Shown piece after piece: positions 27,623 to 35,819 of a DNA stretch of 35,819 bases (position 1 is its first letter; every line of letters starts with the position of its first letter). Under the pieces are notes generated by a model that saw nothing but the letters and a program-made list of their open reading frames with translations, did no database searches and was not told where the DNA came from. A program made the position numbers and the translations under genes. This DNA comes from UBA4655 sp964585575 (GTDB taxonomy: Bacteria; Planctomycetota; Planctomycetia; Pirellulales; UBA1268). The DNA lies in contig CAZPEM010000016.1 in assembly GCA_964585575.1 (NCBI GenBank), forward strand, positions 1-35,819. Reading direction: 5' to 3'.

Positions 27623-29755
27623 ATGGCACGCACCGGGTACGTCTGGGCTATCGACATCGGCCGTTGCGGCCTGAAGGCCCTGCGCGCCCGTCGGTCGGAC
27701 GACCCGCGGAAGCTCACCGTAGACGCGGTCGAGTCGATCGAATACCCGATGATGCTGACGCAGCCGGAGGCCGACCCGGTCGAGCTCGTCAGGCAGGCGC
27801 TCCTGGAGTTCAAGAGCCGCCAGTCGATCCGTGGCGACAAGGTGGCCGTGTCCGTGCCGGGACAGGCGGGACTCTCGAAGTTCATCAAGCTGCCGCCGAT
27901 CGAGGCGAAAAAGATCCCCGACATCGTCCGCTACGAGGCGAGGCAGCAGATCCCGTTTCCGCTCGAGCAGGTCGTCTGGGACTGGCAGCGGCTCGCCGGC
28001 GGCGTGGAGGAGGGGGGATTCGTCATCGACGCGGAGGTGGCGATCTTCGCGATGAAGCGGGAGCAGGTCTACAAGGCGCTCGCGCCGCTCACCGAGGCGG
28101 GCATCGAGGTGGACGTCTTGCAGCTCTCGCCGGTGGCCCTGGCGAACATGCTGGTCTTCGACCAGCTTCCCGATCCCGCCACCGCCGATCCGACGAAGCC
28201 GCCCGATTCGATCGTGCTGGTTTCCAGCGGCGTCGATACGACCGACATCGTGATCACCAACGGCTTCCGCATCTGGCAGCGGAGCATGCCGATCGGCGGC
28301 AACGCCTTCACGAAGGCGATCGTTCAGGGGATGAAGCTCACGTTCGCCAAGGCGGAGCACCTCAAGCGGAACGCCGTGAAGGCGGAAGACCCGAAGATGG
28401 TCTTCAAGGTGATGCGGCCGGTGTTCAACGAGTTCGCCTCCGAGCTGCAGCGGTCGCTCAACTACTTCACCGGCACCGACCGCAACGCCAAGATCGGCAA
28501 GGTCTACCTGCTCGGCAACGCGGTGAAGCTCCGCGGCCTCTCCGATTTCGTTTCGAAGCAGCTGCAGCTCGACGTGCAGCGGCTCGAGAGCTTTCGCGGG
28601 CTCGACGGGCCGGGCGTGAACTCGCCGGCGTTTCGCGAAAACAAGCTCGCCTTCGGCACCACCTACGGACTCGCCGTGCAGACGGTGGGCGACGCGACGA
28701 TCCGCACGAACCTGCTGCCGCCGGCGATCCTGCTCGACAGGCTCGTCGAGTCGAAGAAGCCGGCGACGGCGCTGACGCTCGTGGCGCTCCTGGTCGGCGG
28801 CCTGCTCGGCTTCGCGGGGACCTACTCCGCCTGGACCACGTATGCCGACACCCTCTACCGCGGCGCCTTCTCGAAGGCCGATGCCGTGGCAACCCGCTCG
28901 CAGAAGGTGATCGGCGAGGTGGACACGGCGAAGGCGGCCCGCGAGGCCGCGATCGCGGAGCAGCAGATCTTCATCGATTGCATGGACCGCAGGTTCCAGG
29001 CGATCGACCTCATGCGGGCGATCAACGGGCTGTTGCCCCGGGACAAGCAGGGAAAGATTCCCGCGAATCCGGCCGACCGCAACGAGATCCATGTCGATGC
29101 GATCGACTGCGAGTGGTTTCCCGATCTCGCCGGATGGTTCACGGGCGTGAAGGAGAAATGGGACGAGACGCACCCGAAGTCGGAAGAGGTTGAGGCCGCG
29201 CCGCCGCCGCCGGCCCCGCAGTTTGGTCCGGATGGCGAGCCGCTTCCCGCGGCTGCGGCCGACGCCGATGCCGCCGCAGCGACCGCGACCGCGGCCGTGA
29301 CGCCGAGCGGACCGGGCTGGGTGATCCAGATCGTGGGCCACCACTTCCACAACGAGCCACATCACAAGGGCCACGAGGGGGCGCAGTTTGTCCGCGAGAC
29401 GCTCATCCGCAACCTGCTCGGCGAGGGGGATGAGGTGATCGTGACGGCCGGCCCGCTCGCCGGGCAGAGCGTCTCGGTGAAGGAACTGGGGATCGGGTTT
29501 CCCGTGATCGTGCAGGCTTCGACCGTGAAGATGGTGAGGCTGCAGCGGCCCGGGGCCGGGGAAAAGACGGTGCCCGGTGGACCGGGTGGGGGCCCCGGGC
29601 AGGCCACCGACGTCGATGAGGTGAAGCTGCGGCAGTTCGACTTCATCGTGCAGTTTTGCTGGCAGCCGACCGTGCCCGGTTCCGACAAGCCGAAGCCGAA
29701 GCCGAAGCCGGCCGGCCAACTCGACGCCGCCCCCGCGGCCGCCGACAATTACTGA
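27623..29755 (+). CDS. PilM-PilN fusion, type IV pilus/T2SS platform-like protein
   Basis: 710 residues from ATG 27623 (a TTG at 27608 is in frame). Residues 5-350 are a PilM actin-like ATPase: YVWAIDIGRCGLKALR, AVSVPGQAGLSKFIKLPP, VRYEARQQIPFPLEQVVWDW, SSGVDTTDIVITNG and GGNAFTKAI, then a LGNAVKLRGL end. At 361-367 comes RTNLLPP, the NLLP motif at the start of PilN, followed by the membrane helix ATALTLVALLVGGLLGFAGT (381-400), a coiled coil (405-450) and a periplasmic part with Ala/Pro-rich linkers. PilM and PilN are normally separate and bind through that NLLP stretch, so the fusion is natural. It should be the inner-membrane platform of a pilus or secretion system. No pilin or motor ATPase is in the window. 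Confidence 0.85.
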   Translation: MARTGYVWAIDIGRCGLKALRARRSDDPRKLTVDAVESIEYPMMLTQPEADPVELVRQALLEFKSRQSIRGDKVAVSVPGQAGLSKFIKLPPIEAKKIPDIVRYEARQQIPFPLEQVVWDWQRLAGGVEEGGFVIDAEVAIFAMKREQVYKALAPLTEAGIEVDVLQLSPVALANMLVFDQLPDPATADPTKPPDSIVLVSSGVDTTDIVITNGFRIWQRSMPIGGNAFTKAIVQGMKLTFAKAEHLKRNAVKAEDPKMVFKVMRPVFNEFASELQRSLNYFTGTDRNAKIGKVYLLGNAVKLRGLSDFVSKQLQLDVQRLESFRGLDGPGVNSPAFRENKLAFGTTYGLAVQTVGDATIRTNLLPPAILLDRLVESKKPATALTLVALLVGGLLGFAGTYSAWTTYADTLYRGAFSKADAVATRSQKVIGEVDTAKAAREAAIAEQQIFIDCMDRRFQAIDLMRAINGLLPRDKQGKIPANPADRNEIHVDAIDCEWFPDLAGWFTGVKEKWDETHPKSEEVEAAPPPPAPQFGPDGEPLPAAAADADAAAATATAAVTPSGPGWVIQIVGHHFHNEPHHKGHEGAQFVRETLIRNLLGEGDEVIVTAGPLAGQSVSVKELGIGFPVIVQASTVKMVRLQRPGAGEKTVPGGPGGGPGQATDVDEVKLRQFDFIVQFCWQPTVPGSDKPKPKPKPAGQLDAAPAAADNY

Positions 29756-29756
29756 C

Positions 29757-31193
29757 ATGCAGATCCCCGACAACATCCGCCCGACGGTCGAGATCGTCGT
29801 CAAGCACCATTTCTGGATGCTCGCGGCGGTGGTGCCGTTTATCGTGCTGCCGCTGACGTGGCTCGCGGCGGGCGACCTCTCGCAGAAGATCAAGGCGAAG
29901 CAGGGGGCCGTTGATTCGAAGCTGACGTCGGTGAGGAACGTCCAGGGTGTTGCCGAGCATCCCAACGAGCGGTGGGCGGAGGTGCTCGGCCGCGACACCG
30001 CGAGCGTGAAGCGGGAAACGTTGGCCGCGTGGAGACGTTTCTATGACGCCCAGGCTCCGATCCGTGTCTGGCCGGCCGAACTGCTCGGCGACGACTTCGT
30101 CGAACGGGCCTCGAAGCTCCAGCCCGGCGGCAAGCTCCCTCGACCACTGCTCGAGCGTTACCAGGAAGCCGTCAAGAACATCGTGCGCACCCTTCCGAAG
30201 CGGATGGGCGCGGACGACCTGATGCCGAGCATGACCGATGAAGTGGACCCCGCTCGACCCAAGAATCCGGCGGCCGGTCCGCGGCCGGCCTCGCGATCGA
30301 TCGTGCAGTGGTCCGAAGGCGACCAGAAGCGGATCTACGACTCGTTCGACTGGCAGAGGCCGCCGACGACGGGGCAGGTGCAGCTGGCGCAGGAAGAGAT
30401 CTGGATGTACGGAATCCTCTGCGACATCGTGAGGAAGATGAACGCGAGGGCCACGGCCGCGTTCGACGCGGTGATTCCGCTCGTCGAGGAGATGGCCGTC
30501 GGCTACCCGGCGGCGGAGGACAAGCCCGGTGGCGCCGGCGAAAACCGGGTCGTGCGGGTGGGCGGACCGGCGGCTTCGCCCGCTCCCGATGGCGGCGGAC
30601 CGCCGGGGGCCGGGCCGCTCTCGCGACCGGGGCATCCACGGTTTTCGGGCAGCGGTGGCAACACGCCCAAGGGCTCGACCGGCGACGGGGCCGCGGTGGC
30701 CGACGACATCTTTCGCAACTGGATCTACGTGGACTACGGCGGCAGGCCGCTCATGGCTGCGGAGCAGACGGCGTCGCTGGCCAACAAGATGATCCATTTC
30801 ATGCCGTTCCGCGTGCGGGCCGTGATCGACCAGCGGCGGCTCGACGAACTGCTCGTGTCGCTTGCCGCCTCGCGGATTCCGATCGATGTGCGGCAGGTGA
30901 GGATCAATGCCGCCGCGACGGCCCAACGGACCGGCGGCGGTGGTGGTGGAACGTCCGCCGCCAGCGTCGTGAAGAGGCCGCACGATGTCTCCGTGGAGAT
31001 TCGCGGTTCGATCGCCGTGGCCGCCCAGCCGGATCGCAAGGCTGTCTTGGGCGACCTGCCCGACGAGCAGCTGCCGGCGGACGAGCCCGGCGGATCGGTC
31101 GAGAGCGAGCCGGCCCGCGCCGAGCCTGTCGGCAACGAGCCTGCTCCCGCACCGCCGGTTGAAGAGGCTCCTCCCGCCCCGGAGGCCAACTGA
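29757..31193 (+). CDS. Putative PilO-position inner-membrane protein
   Basis: 478 residues, one base after the PilM-PilN stop. One N-terminal membrane helix (FWMLAAVVPFIVLPLTWLAAG, about 19-39) is followed by a short coiled coil, a middle part without recognised motif, an Ala/Gly/Pro-rich linker and a small folded end (MPFRVRAVIDQRRLDELLVSLAASRIPIDVRQVRI, about 340-375) that is ferredoxin-like, as in PilO. PilO pairs with PilN in the periplasm. The position and the topology (short cytoplasmic end, single helix, periplasmic bulk) fit PilO, but the protein is twice the usual length and I see no close motif, so the name is not given. A Pro/Glu-rich tail ends it. Confidence 0.6.
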   Translation: MQIPDNIRPTVEIVVKHHFWMLAAVVPFIVLPLTWLAAGDLSQKIKAKQGAVDSKLTSVRNVQGVAEHPNERWAEVLGRDTASVKRETLAAWRRFYDAQAPIRVWPAELLGDDFVERASKLQPGGKLPRPLLERYQEAVKNIVRTLPKRMGADDLMPSMTDEVDPARPKNPAAGPRPASRSIVQWSEGDQKRIYDSFDWQRPPTTGQVQLAQEEIWMYGILCDIVRKMNARATAAFDAVIPLVEEMAVGYPAAEDKPGGAGENRVVRVGGPAASPAPDGGGPPGAGPLSRPGHPRFSGSGGNTPKGSTGDGAAVADDIFRNWIYVDYGGRPLMAAEQTASLANKMIHFMPFRVRAVIDQRRLDELLVSLAASRIPIDVRQVRINAAATAQRTGGGGGGTSAASVVKRPHDVSVEIRGSIAVAAQPDRKAVLGDLPDEQLPADEPGGSVESEPARAEPVGNEPAPAPPVEEAPPAPEAN

Positions 31194-33118
31194 TGAAACT
31201 TCCCGACGCGATTTCCGGTCTGAACAAGGAGAAGCTCCTCGAGCTTCTGATCCGGTACGGCGACAAGGCCGTGCTCGCGATCGTGCTGCTCTTTTCCTGC
31301 GGCCTCGCGTGGGGCGGGATCGACGCCATGCGGTCGAAGAGCGCGTCGACCGCGCGGCAGCCGAGGGCGATCGAGCAGGCGGCAGCGCAGGCCGATACCC
31401 ACATCAACCAGCTCAAGGCGCCGCCGCAGAACGTGCGGGGGAAGGCCGAACCGCTCGCGGCGAGATTGGACCTCTGGGTGTCGCCGAAGCTCGCGCCGGC
31501 GACGTCGGCCCCGCTCTTCGATCAGCCGCTTTTCGAGGAGCTCGCAAAACGAACGAAGCCGGAAGTGTTTCCTATCGAGCAGCTTCACGCGACGGCGGGC
31601 GTCGCCGTCTTGGCTGTCGCCGACCGGCCGGCGAATCCCGCGGCCGCAGCGGCCCCGGCAGCGCCCACGGCCCCGGGCGACAAGCCTGCCGATCGTGAGC
31701 GGCCCGGCGCGGGCCGCCGACCGCCGAAGCGGCCAGAGGCGAATCCGGCCGACCCGTTCGGTGCCGGCGGGGCACAGCCCGGCGGCGGGCCTGCCGAGCC
31801 GCCTGGAGCGGACGCCGAGCGACCCCGTGGTCGGATCACGCCGTTCGTCGTGGTGACGGGCGTCGTGCCCCACGAAAAGCAGGTGCAGGAGTATCGGCGG
31901 AGGTTCGCGAAGACGAGCTACAAGAACGAGAAGAGCGACTCGCCTGTGTGGAGCGAGTATCTCGTCGAGCGGACGGAGGTGAAGCCGGGCGGCGAGGAGA
32001 ACTGGCAGCGGATGGACCTCAAGCTCCTCGCGAAGAAGGCACGCGACGAGTGGGCGGGAGTTCAGTCGGAGACGCTGCCGCCCGAGATATTCATGCCTGC
32101 AAGCGGTGGCGGTCCGCAGGGCGGGCAGGGGCAGTCGGCAGGGGCGTCGTTTACGAGCTACTGCCTCCCGCTGCCAAAGCTCGTCGCTGAATCGTGGGGC
32201 CCTGAAACGATGCACCCGACGTTGCTCGACGTCGTGAGGCGGGCGTGGGTGAAACGGACGGGGGGTGTGCCCGATCAGCCGGCGCCGTCGGGCCCCGGAG
32301 TCCCCGAGGAACTGGGTTCGGCCCGGCCCGACTTCATGACCCCGGAAGGGCAGGGCGGGGGCGGAGCGGCCGGAGGTTCCCAGGGGCCCGACACGCCCGC
32401 GGGCATGGCCGGCGATGGGAGGCAGCAGGCCGACGGGCTGCCGTTACGGCTGTTTCGATTCGTCGATACGACCGTGCAGATGGGCCGCAGCTACCGCTAT
32501 CGCGTGCGGCTGTCGCTCTGGAATCCGAATTTCGGCCTCGAGGTCCGTTACCTGAACGACTCGAAGCTCGCCGAGAACGAACGGCTCGCCTCGGCTCCAA
32601 GCGAGCCGTCGGCGGCCGTGAGAGTGCCGACGACGATGGGGTTTCTCGCCCGTACGCTCTCCAAGGCCGACATGAAGCGGTTCAAGTCGGGCATGCTCGA
32701 GGCGCTCGTGATCGCCGAGTCCGCGAAGACCGGCAACTACTCGCTTCGCAGCGTCATCACGGAGGCGGGCGGCCTGGTGAACGTGGACTCTCGGCTCAAC
32801 AAGCCCGGTGAAACGCGAGCCCGCGGGGAAGACATCCTGACCAACGCGGTCGTCGTGGACGTGCAGGGGCGGCAGCAGGATCGGGGCGAGGATCGGGCGG
32901 GGGGCCGCTCGCCGCTCCCGCCGGAGATGTTTGAAATGCTTGTGCTGCAGCCCGACGGGTCGTTTGCCGTGGCCTCCGTGGCCGAGTCGCAGGAGGTGAT
33001 CGAACGCAACATCGCCACCCTGCCCGTGATCGAGTCGCCGGTGAAGGGCGGCACGCCCGCCGCGGCCGGACCGAACCCGGCTCCAGCCGGTCAAATCACT
33101 CCCGTCAGCCCGTTCTGA
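31193..33118 (+). CDS. Single-pass membrane protein of the pilus-like operon
   Basis: 641 residues, ATG overlapping the previous TGA. One membrane helix AVLAIVLLFSCGLAWGGIDAM (about 27-47) after a 26-residue cytoplasmic start with GLNKEKLLELLIRYGDK, then a long periplasmic part rich in Ala, Pro and Gly (150-215, 345-420). Folded parts show RPRGRITPFVVVTGVVPHEKQVQEYRRRF and, near the end, RLFRFVDTTVQMGRSYRYRVRLSLWNPNF, a fibronectin-like beta strand order. No family recognised; the place in the operon suggests a platform or alignment part with a PilP-like role. This is inference from position only. Confidence 0.6.
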   Translation: MKLPDAISGLNKEKLLELLIRYGDKAVLAIVLLFSCGLAWGGIDAMRSKSASTARQPRAIEQAAAQADTHINQLKAPPQNVRGKAEPLAARLDLWVSPKLAPATSAPLFDQPLFEELAKRTKPEVFPIEQLHATAGVAVLAVADRPANPAAAAAPAAPTAPGDKPADRERPGAGRRPPKRPEANPADPFGAGGAQPGGGPAEPPGADAERPRGRITPFVVVTGVVPHEKQVQEYRRRFAKTSYKNEKSDSPVWSEYLVERTEVKPGGEENWQRMDLKLLAKKARDEWAGVQSETLPPEIFMPASGGGPQGGQGQSAGASFTSYCLPLPKLVAESWGPETMHPTLLDVVRRAWVKRTGGVPDQPAPSGPGVPEELGSARPDFMTPEGQGGGGAAGGSQGPDTPAGMAGDGRQQADGLPLRLFRFVDTTVQMGRSYRYRVRLSLWNPNFGLEVRYLNDSKLAENERLASAPSEPSAAVRVPTTMGFLARTLSKADMKRFKSGMLEALVIAESAKTGNYSLRSVITEAGGLVNVDSRLNKPGETRARGEDILTNAVVVDVQGRQQDRGEDRAGGRSPLPPEMFEMLVLQPDGSFAVASVAESQEVIERNIATLPVIESPVKGGTPAAAGPNPAPAGQITPVSPF

Positions 33119-33122
33119 AGAC

Positions 33123-34502
33123 ATGCCCCCACGCCCCCTTTCATCGACGTCCTGGAACCCGGCGGCTTTCGTATCCGCGGCGGTGTTGCTGACGTGCGCG
33201 ATCGGCGACGGGCGGGCACAGGATGCCGGCGAGCCGAAGTATGCGACCTGGTCGAAGCTGGAGGCGGCCGACGCGACGCGGGAATTCAAGGAGCGGCTCA
33301 AGGAGGCCGGATCGCTCGATCAGGCGGCGAGGACGTTTCTCCTGCAGGAGGCGTTGCCGCAGTTGGCCAACGAGGAGAATCGCAGCTCGATCGAGCGGGT
33401 GCGCCGGCGGATGCGGGAGGTGCTGCTCACCGAAATCGGCAACCCGCAGGTGCTGGCCGCGGCCAATGGCGTCGTCGCCGAATTCATGGAGGCTCTCGCC
33501 CGCGACGGCGCCGCCGATCCCGTGGCCCGCGTGAATGCCGCCGTCATGATCGGCGAGCTTCGCAACCAGGATGGCAAGCCGTGGCTGGATGCGGTGCCGC
33601 GGCTCGCGGGCCTCGCGAAGGATCCGAGGTCGATGCCGGCCGTGAGGATCGCGGCGGTCAGCGGGCTTTCGCGGCTCGGTCCGGCGGTCGCCGCCACACC
33701 GGAGACGACGGCGGCCGTCGGCCAGGCGGTGTTGGGAATCCTCACCGAGCCGGCAGTCGCCAGCCGGCCGGAGCAGGACTGGCTCGCTGGACGGGCGTTG
33801 GGGCTGTTGCCGTCGCTCGTGCAGGAGTATCCGAAGCCGGTGGCCGATCAGATCGCGAACATTCTCACCGACGAGTCGCGATCGATCGACGTGAGAGTGC
33901 GGGCGGCCGCGGCGCTCGGGGCGCGGGCAGGGGCCAAATCGGCGGTGGACACCGGTCAAGCGGTCGCGGCGATCGAGTCCCTCGCGATCCGCGCGCTTTC
34001 AGCCCACGTCGAAACGGCGGAAAGGAAGCGAGCCGAGGAAAACTACCGGCATTTCGTGGGGGGCAAGCCTGTCGAGCACGTGCACGCGGCCGGAGGGAAG
34101 GGGGCCGCGACGATGATCCCGGAGCAGGTCGCGCGGCGGGAGGCGTGGCGACTCATCACGCTCGCAGGGGCCCTCGACGGGGGCGATGGTGCGACGGGCG
34201 GTCCTCGTGCCGGGGCTGGAGGCAAGGGCCTCGCCGGCGTCGCAGAACCGGCCGTTGCGGAAAAGGCGACGGCCCTCGCCGCAACGCTCCGCAAAGCCGC
34301 GCTCGCTCTCGATGCCGAGCCGACCGATCAGTCGGTCGCGGCCGCCCTCGAACTTCTCCGGCCGACCGCGAAGAAGCCGAAGCCGAAGCGGCAGGATGGG
34401 GATCAGCCGGCGGGCGAGAAACCGGACCCCGACCGGCAGGCACCGCCGGGCGACGACGGCCCCCAGCAGCCATCGCCGTTCGAGGCGAGCCCGTTTGGGT
34501 GA
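33123..34502 (+). CDS. Secreted HEAT-repeat-like protein of the pilus-like operon
   Basis: 459 residues, four bases after the previous gene. N-terminal signal peptide (NPAAFVSAAVLLTCAIGDGRAQ, cleavage after GRA). The mature protein has helical pairs with the HEAT pattern: DPVARVNAAVMIGELRNQ, MPAVRIAAVSGLSRLG, IDVRVRAAAALGARAG and a longer one with EAWRLITLAGALDGG. The last 80 residues are Lys/Pro/Asp-rich and likely disordered. HEAT repeats act as scaffolds, so a periplasmic assembly role is possible. Last gene of the operon, ending 43 bases from the convergent vapC. No enzyme motif. Confidence 0.65.
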   Translation: MPPRPLSSTSWNPAAFVSAAVLLTCAIGDGRAQDAGEPKYATWSKLEAADATREFKERLKEAGSLDQAARTFLLQEALPQLANEENRSSIERVRRRMREVLLTEIGNPQVLAAANGVVAEFMEALARDGAADPVARVNAAVMIGELRNQDGKPWLDAVPRLAGLAKDPRSMPAVRIAAVSGLSRLGPAVAATPETTAAVGQAVLGILTEPAVASRPEQDWLAGRALGLLPSLVQEYPKPVADQIANILTDESRSIDVRVRAAAALGARAGAKSAVDTGQAVAAIESLAIRALSAHVETAERKRAEENYRHFVGGKPVEHVHAAGGKGAATMIPEQVARREAWRLITLAGALDGGDGATGGPRAGAGGKGLAGVAEPAVAEKATALAATLRKAALALDAEPTDQSVAAALELLRPTAKKPKPKRQDGDQPAGEKPDPDRQAPPGDDGPQQPSPFEASPFG

Positions 34503-34545
34503 GAAAGAGCCGTTTGGCCGAGGGTGGCCGAGAGACCTCGAGTGG

Positions 34546-34974
34546 TCACCTCAAGGGATCGCGGATCACCAAACCGGGGATTTTCACGAAATTGGCATCG
34601 TGAGTCCACAGCTCGGTCGCTCCCCCGTCGAGGGCGCAAAGACCGATCTGCAGATCGAAGACACGCGGGCCCTTCACCGCAAGATCGGCCGCAGTTTGGA
34701 CGAGTCGCGTTGAAAATGCGGGGCCGGGGACGAGCACGGCGACTCCACCCTCGTCGAGCGCCGCCAAAAATGCGGCGGCATCGGACGGTGCCGAGGACCG
34801 CCCGCTCGCTGTCGGATGTGTGACGATGCTGAAAAACTCGGCGATGCTCGGGAGCGTGATCGCGCAACCACCAGACGAACCACATGCGGCCTCGATCGCA
34901 GACCGGGCGGATCGGTGCTCCGGTGTTCCCGAGCGATGGGCATAAATGAGCAGGTTCGTGTCGATGGCGATCAT
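34546..34974 (-). CDS. vapC: VapC-type PIN domain toxin
   Basis: 142 residues from ATG 34974 (ATGA overlap with the antitoxin). PIN-domain acid residues are in place: Asp in AIDTNLLIYAH, Glu in LPSIAEFFSIV, Asp in VFDLQIGLCA and Asp in WTHDANFVKI, making the Mg-binding site of the ribonuclease. VapC proteins cleave tRNA or rRNA. Length and order are typical for the family. The gene ends after RDPL, the common last strand of the fold. It converges with the HEAT-repeat gene. No sign of decay. Confidence 0.9.
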   Translation of the reverse strand: MIAIDTNLLIYAHRSGTPEHRSARSAIEAACGSSGGCAITLPSIAEFFSIVTHPTASGRSSAPSDAAAFLAALDEGGVAVLVPGPAFSTRLVQTAADLAVKGPRVFDLQIGLCALDGGATELWTHDANFVKIPGLVIRDPLR

Positions 34975-35219
34975 CGCTGCTGCCGAAGCCACTCGTGCAT
35001 GGCGGCTCGGTCGGATACATCGACCCCGGCAGGAAGCCCACCGGCAACGGTTACCCAGCGGATTCTGGCGGGCTTCGCCGCGGGCGCCCGACCGGTTGAT
35101 CGGCGGATCTCGGCCCGCAAGCCGCGTTCAATGAGCGCTCGCAGCGGCTGCCGCAACTCGGCCGCCCGCTTCTTCGCCGCGATGAACAGTTCGGTAGGAA
35201 GATCGACGGTGGTCTTCAT
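34971..35219 (-). CDS. vapB: VapB-like ribbon-helix-helix antitoxin
   Basis: 82 residues from ATG 35219. MKTTVDLPTELFIAAKKRAAELRQPLRALIERGL, in pieces, is a ribbon-helix-helix DNA-binding domain, followed by a linker (RRSTGRAPAAKPARIRWV) and a C-terminal part likely to bind the toxin (GGLPAGVDVSDRAAMHEWLRQQR). The stop overlaps the vapC start. RHH antitoxins repress their own promoter; the promoter with a symmetric repeat is just upstream. Confidence 0.87.
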   Translation of the reverse strand: MKTTVDLPTELFIAAKKRAAELRQPLRALIERGLRAEIRRSTGRAPAAKPARIRWVTVAGGLPAGVDVSDRAAMHEWLRQQR

Positions 35220-35221
35220 AT

Positions 35222-35255
35222 GGGAAACTGTATTCCCGTATTTATGTATCGTCAA
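35222..35255 (-). promoter_or_regulatory. vapBC promoter with operator centred on the -10 box
   Basis: Read on the minus strand: TTGACG at 35255-35250, a 17-base spacer and TACAGT at 35232-35227. On the plus strand GGGAA (35222-35226) and TTCCC (35233-35237) form an inverted repeat around ACTGTA, that is, the arms lie immediately on each side of the -10 hexamer. A dimeric RHH repressor bound to both arms would cover the -10 box. This is a good fit for VapBC autoregulation. Confidence 0.7.
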
Positions 35256-35267
35256 GCAGTCGGCGAC

Positions 35268-35819
35268 TCACTGATCGGGTGGGACAGCCGGCAAGGCCGT
35301 TCGCATGGAGAAAACATGGAGAAACCAGTCGAGAACGCTCGCGAAGGCGTCGATGCCAAGCTGCTCGCGACGCTCGGGCTCCTTGGGGGCGAGCGGGTCG
35401 GGCACGATCGCGGCCGAGCGGATGCCGGCGTTGAGCCCCGCCTCCCAGTCGGCCGGTGAGTCGCCGAGCATCCAGGCGGCCTCCGGGGGGATGCCGTGCA
35501 AGTCGAGCATCTCGAGGATGAACCGGGGCGAAGGCTTGCGATACCGGGGCGGATCGTCGGGCGTTTCCGTGGCGATGCAGACCGCGTCGAACGGCTGGGG
35601 CCCGAGGCCCAAGAGCTCGATCAAGCGGCTATTGCATGCCTCCACGTCAGCCAGTGAAAACAGCCCGCGGCCGACGCCCGACTGGTTCGTGAAGAGAAAG
35701 AGCTTCACGGCGGCCTCCCGGGCCCGCGAGAGGGCCTCGCCGACCCCCGGCAGCAGGACCACCTGCGCCGGATCCCGCAGGTAGTGCACATGCTCGATGA
35801 GCGTGCCGTCGCGGTCGAG
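35268..35819 (-). CDS. gmhB: D,D-heptose 1,7-bisphosphate phosphatase-like HAD protein (5' end beyond window)
   Basis: The frame runs to the right edge, about 183 residues. HAD motifs: LDRDGT (residues 1-6 of the visible part), LFTNQSGVGRGLFS, and KPSP with GDSPADWEAGLNAGI, which are typical of the GmhB/histidinol-phosphatase group. The Cys-rich zinc loop of GmhB is not obvious in the visible part. GmhB removes the 7-phosphate of heptose bisphosphate on the way to ADP- or GDP-heptose for surface glycans. The protein ends with an unusual tail (HVFSMRTALPAVPPDQ). The first residues of the gene are outside the window. Within the HAD group I am more sure of the family than of the substrate. Confidence 0.75.
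   Translation of the reverse strand, partial: LDRDGTLIEHVHYLRDPAQVVLLPGVGEALSRAREAAVKLFLFTNQSGVGRGLFSLADVEACNSRLIELLGLGPQPFDAVCIATETPDDPPRYRKPSPRFILEMLDLHGIPPEAAWMLGDSPADWEAGLNAGIRSAAIVPDPLAPKEPERREQLGIDAFASVLDWFLHVFSMRTALPAVPPDQ

Noticed and set aside
1..35819. CRISPR arrays, tRNA or rRNA genes
   Set aside because: No regularly spaced repeats and no tRNA-like or rRNA-like stretch was recognised on either strand by eye; small RNAs cannot be excluded.

Overview
The window is GC-rich DNA from a bacterium, most likely a planctomycete. The grounds are a Ser/Thr kinase joined to a receiver-like domain, a PilM-type protein fused to PilN, long Pro/Ala-rich secreted or anchored proteins of unknown function, and several small conserved proteins (5375-5608, 5681-5896) that I recall mainly from planctomycetes and cyanobacteria. 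The phylum call is an inference; there is no rRNA or marker gene here. The window holds three 100-N gaps (5181-5280, 11043-11142, 23551-23650). Each is flanked by the same 55 bases on both sides, so they look like contig ends that overlap by one k-mer rather than missing sequence.

Layout. (1) 1-16786, almost all EPS genes on the minus strand: a surface-polysaccharide locus read from right to left. It begins with a NusG-like antiterminator (16226-16786), then a membrane CapD/PglF-type 4,6-dehydratase, a DegT-type aminotransferase, a polytopic MraY/WecA-type and a monotopic PglC-type initiating sugar-phosphate transferase, an acyl carrier protein, an AMP-forming ligase and a FabG-like reductase (to 8544). 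The likely continuation is a PglD-like acetyltransferase (4288-4974), a fused rfbA/rfbC relic, a second PglD-like protein lacking its catalytic domain, a GT4 glycosyltransferase (566-1810) and the start of an ornithine cyclodeaminase-like gene at the left edge. (2) Wedged into this locus (about 2380-3600 and 5080-8500) is an accessory zone, partly richer in A+T: BrnT with an unusual antitoxin, a DUF4258-like pair, HicBA, a Uma2 nuclease, a nucleotidyltransferase, and at least five broken genes. (3) 16942-18758: divergent genes for a Wza-like outer-membrane export lipoprotein and a coupled small secreted protein. (4) 18760-27510: a kinase with a degenerate receiver, a 993-residue secreted protein, a truncated DUF4160 gene, and an operon of a GH38/57-like protein, cytidylate kinase and PlsC acyltransferase. 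(5) 27623-34502: a four-gene type IV pilus or type II secretion platform-like operon. (6) 34546-35819: VapBC with a clear promoter/operator and a partial GmhB-type phosphatase.

How it works together. PglF-, PglE-, PglD- and PglC-like proteins together would make and load a diacetamido-type sugar (bacillosamine-like) on the lipid carrier. The carrier protein, ligase and reductase could supply a different acyl group to an amino sugar. The GT4 enzyme extends the chain and the Wza-like protein exports it. No flippase (Wzx), polymerase (Wzy) or Wzc-type kinase is inside the window.

The most striking signal is a set of paralogous relics (PglD, reductase and nucleotidyltransferase copies) next to intact copies on the same strand. 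Their deletions end in short repeated words of about 3-10 bases, and three of the four that I could measure are multiples of three (318, 312 and 180 bases; the fourth is 86).
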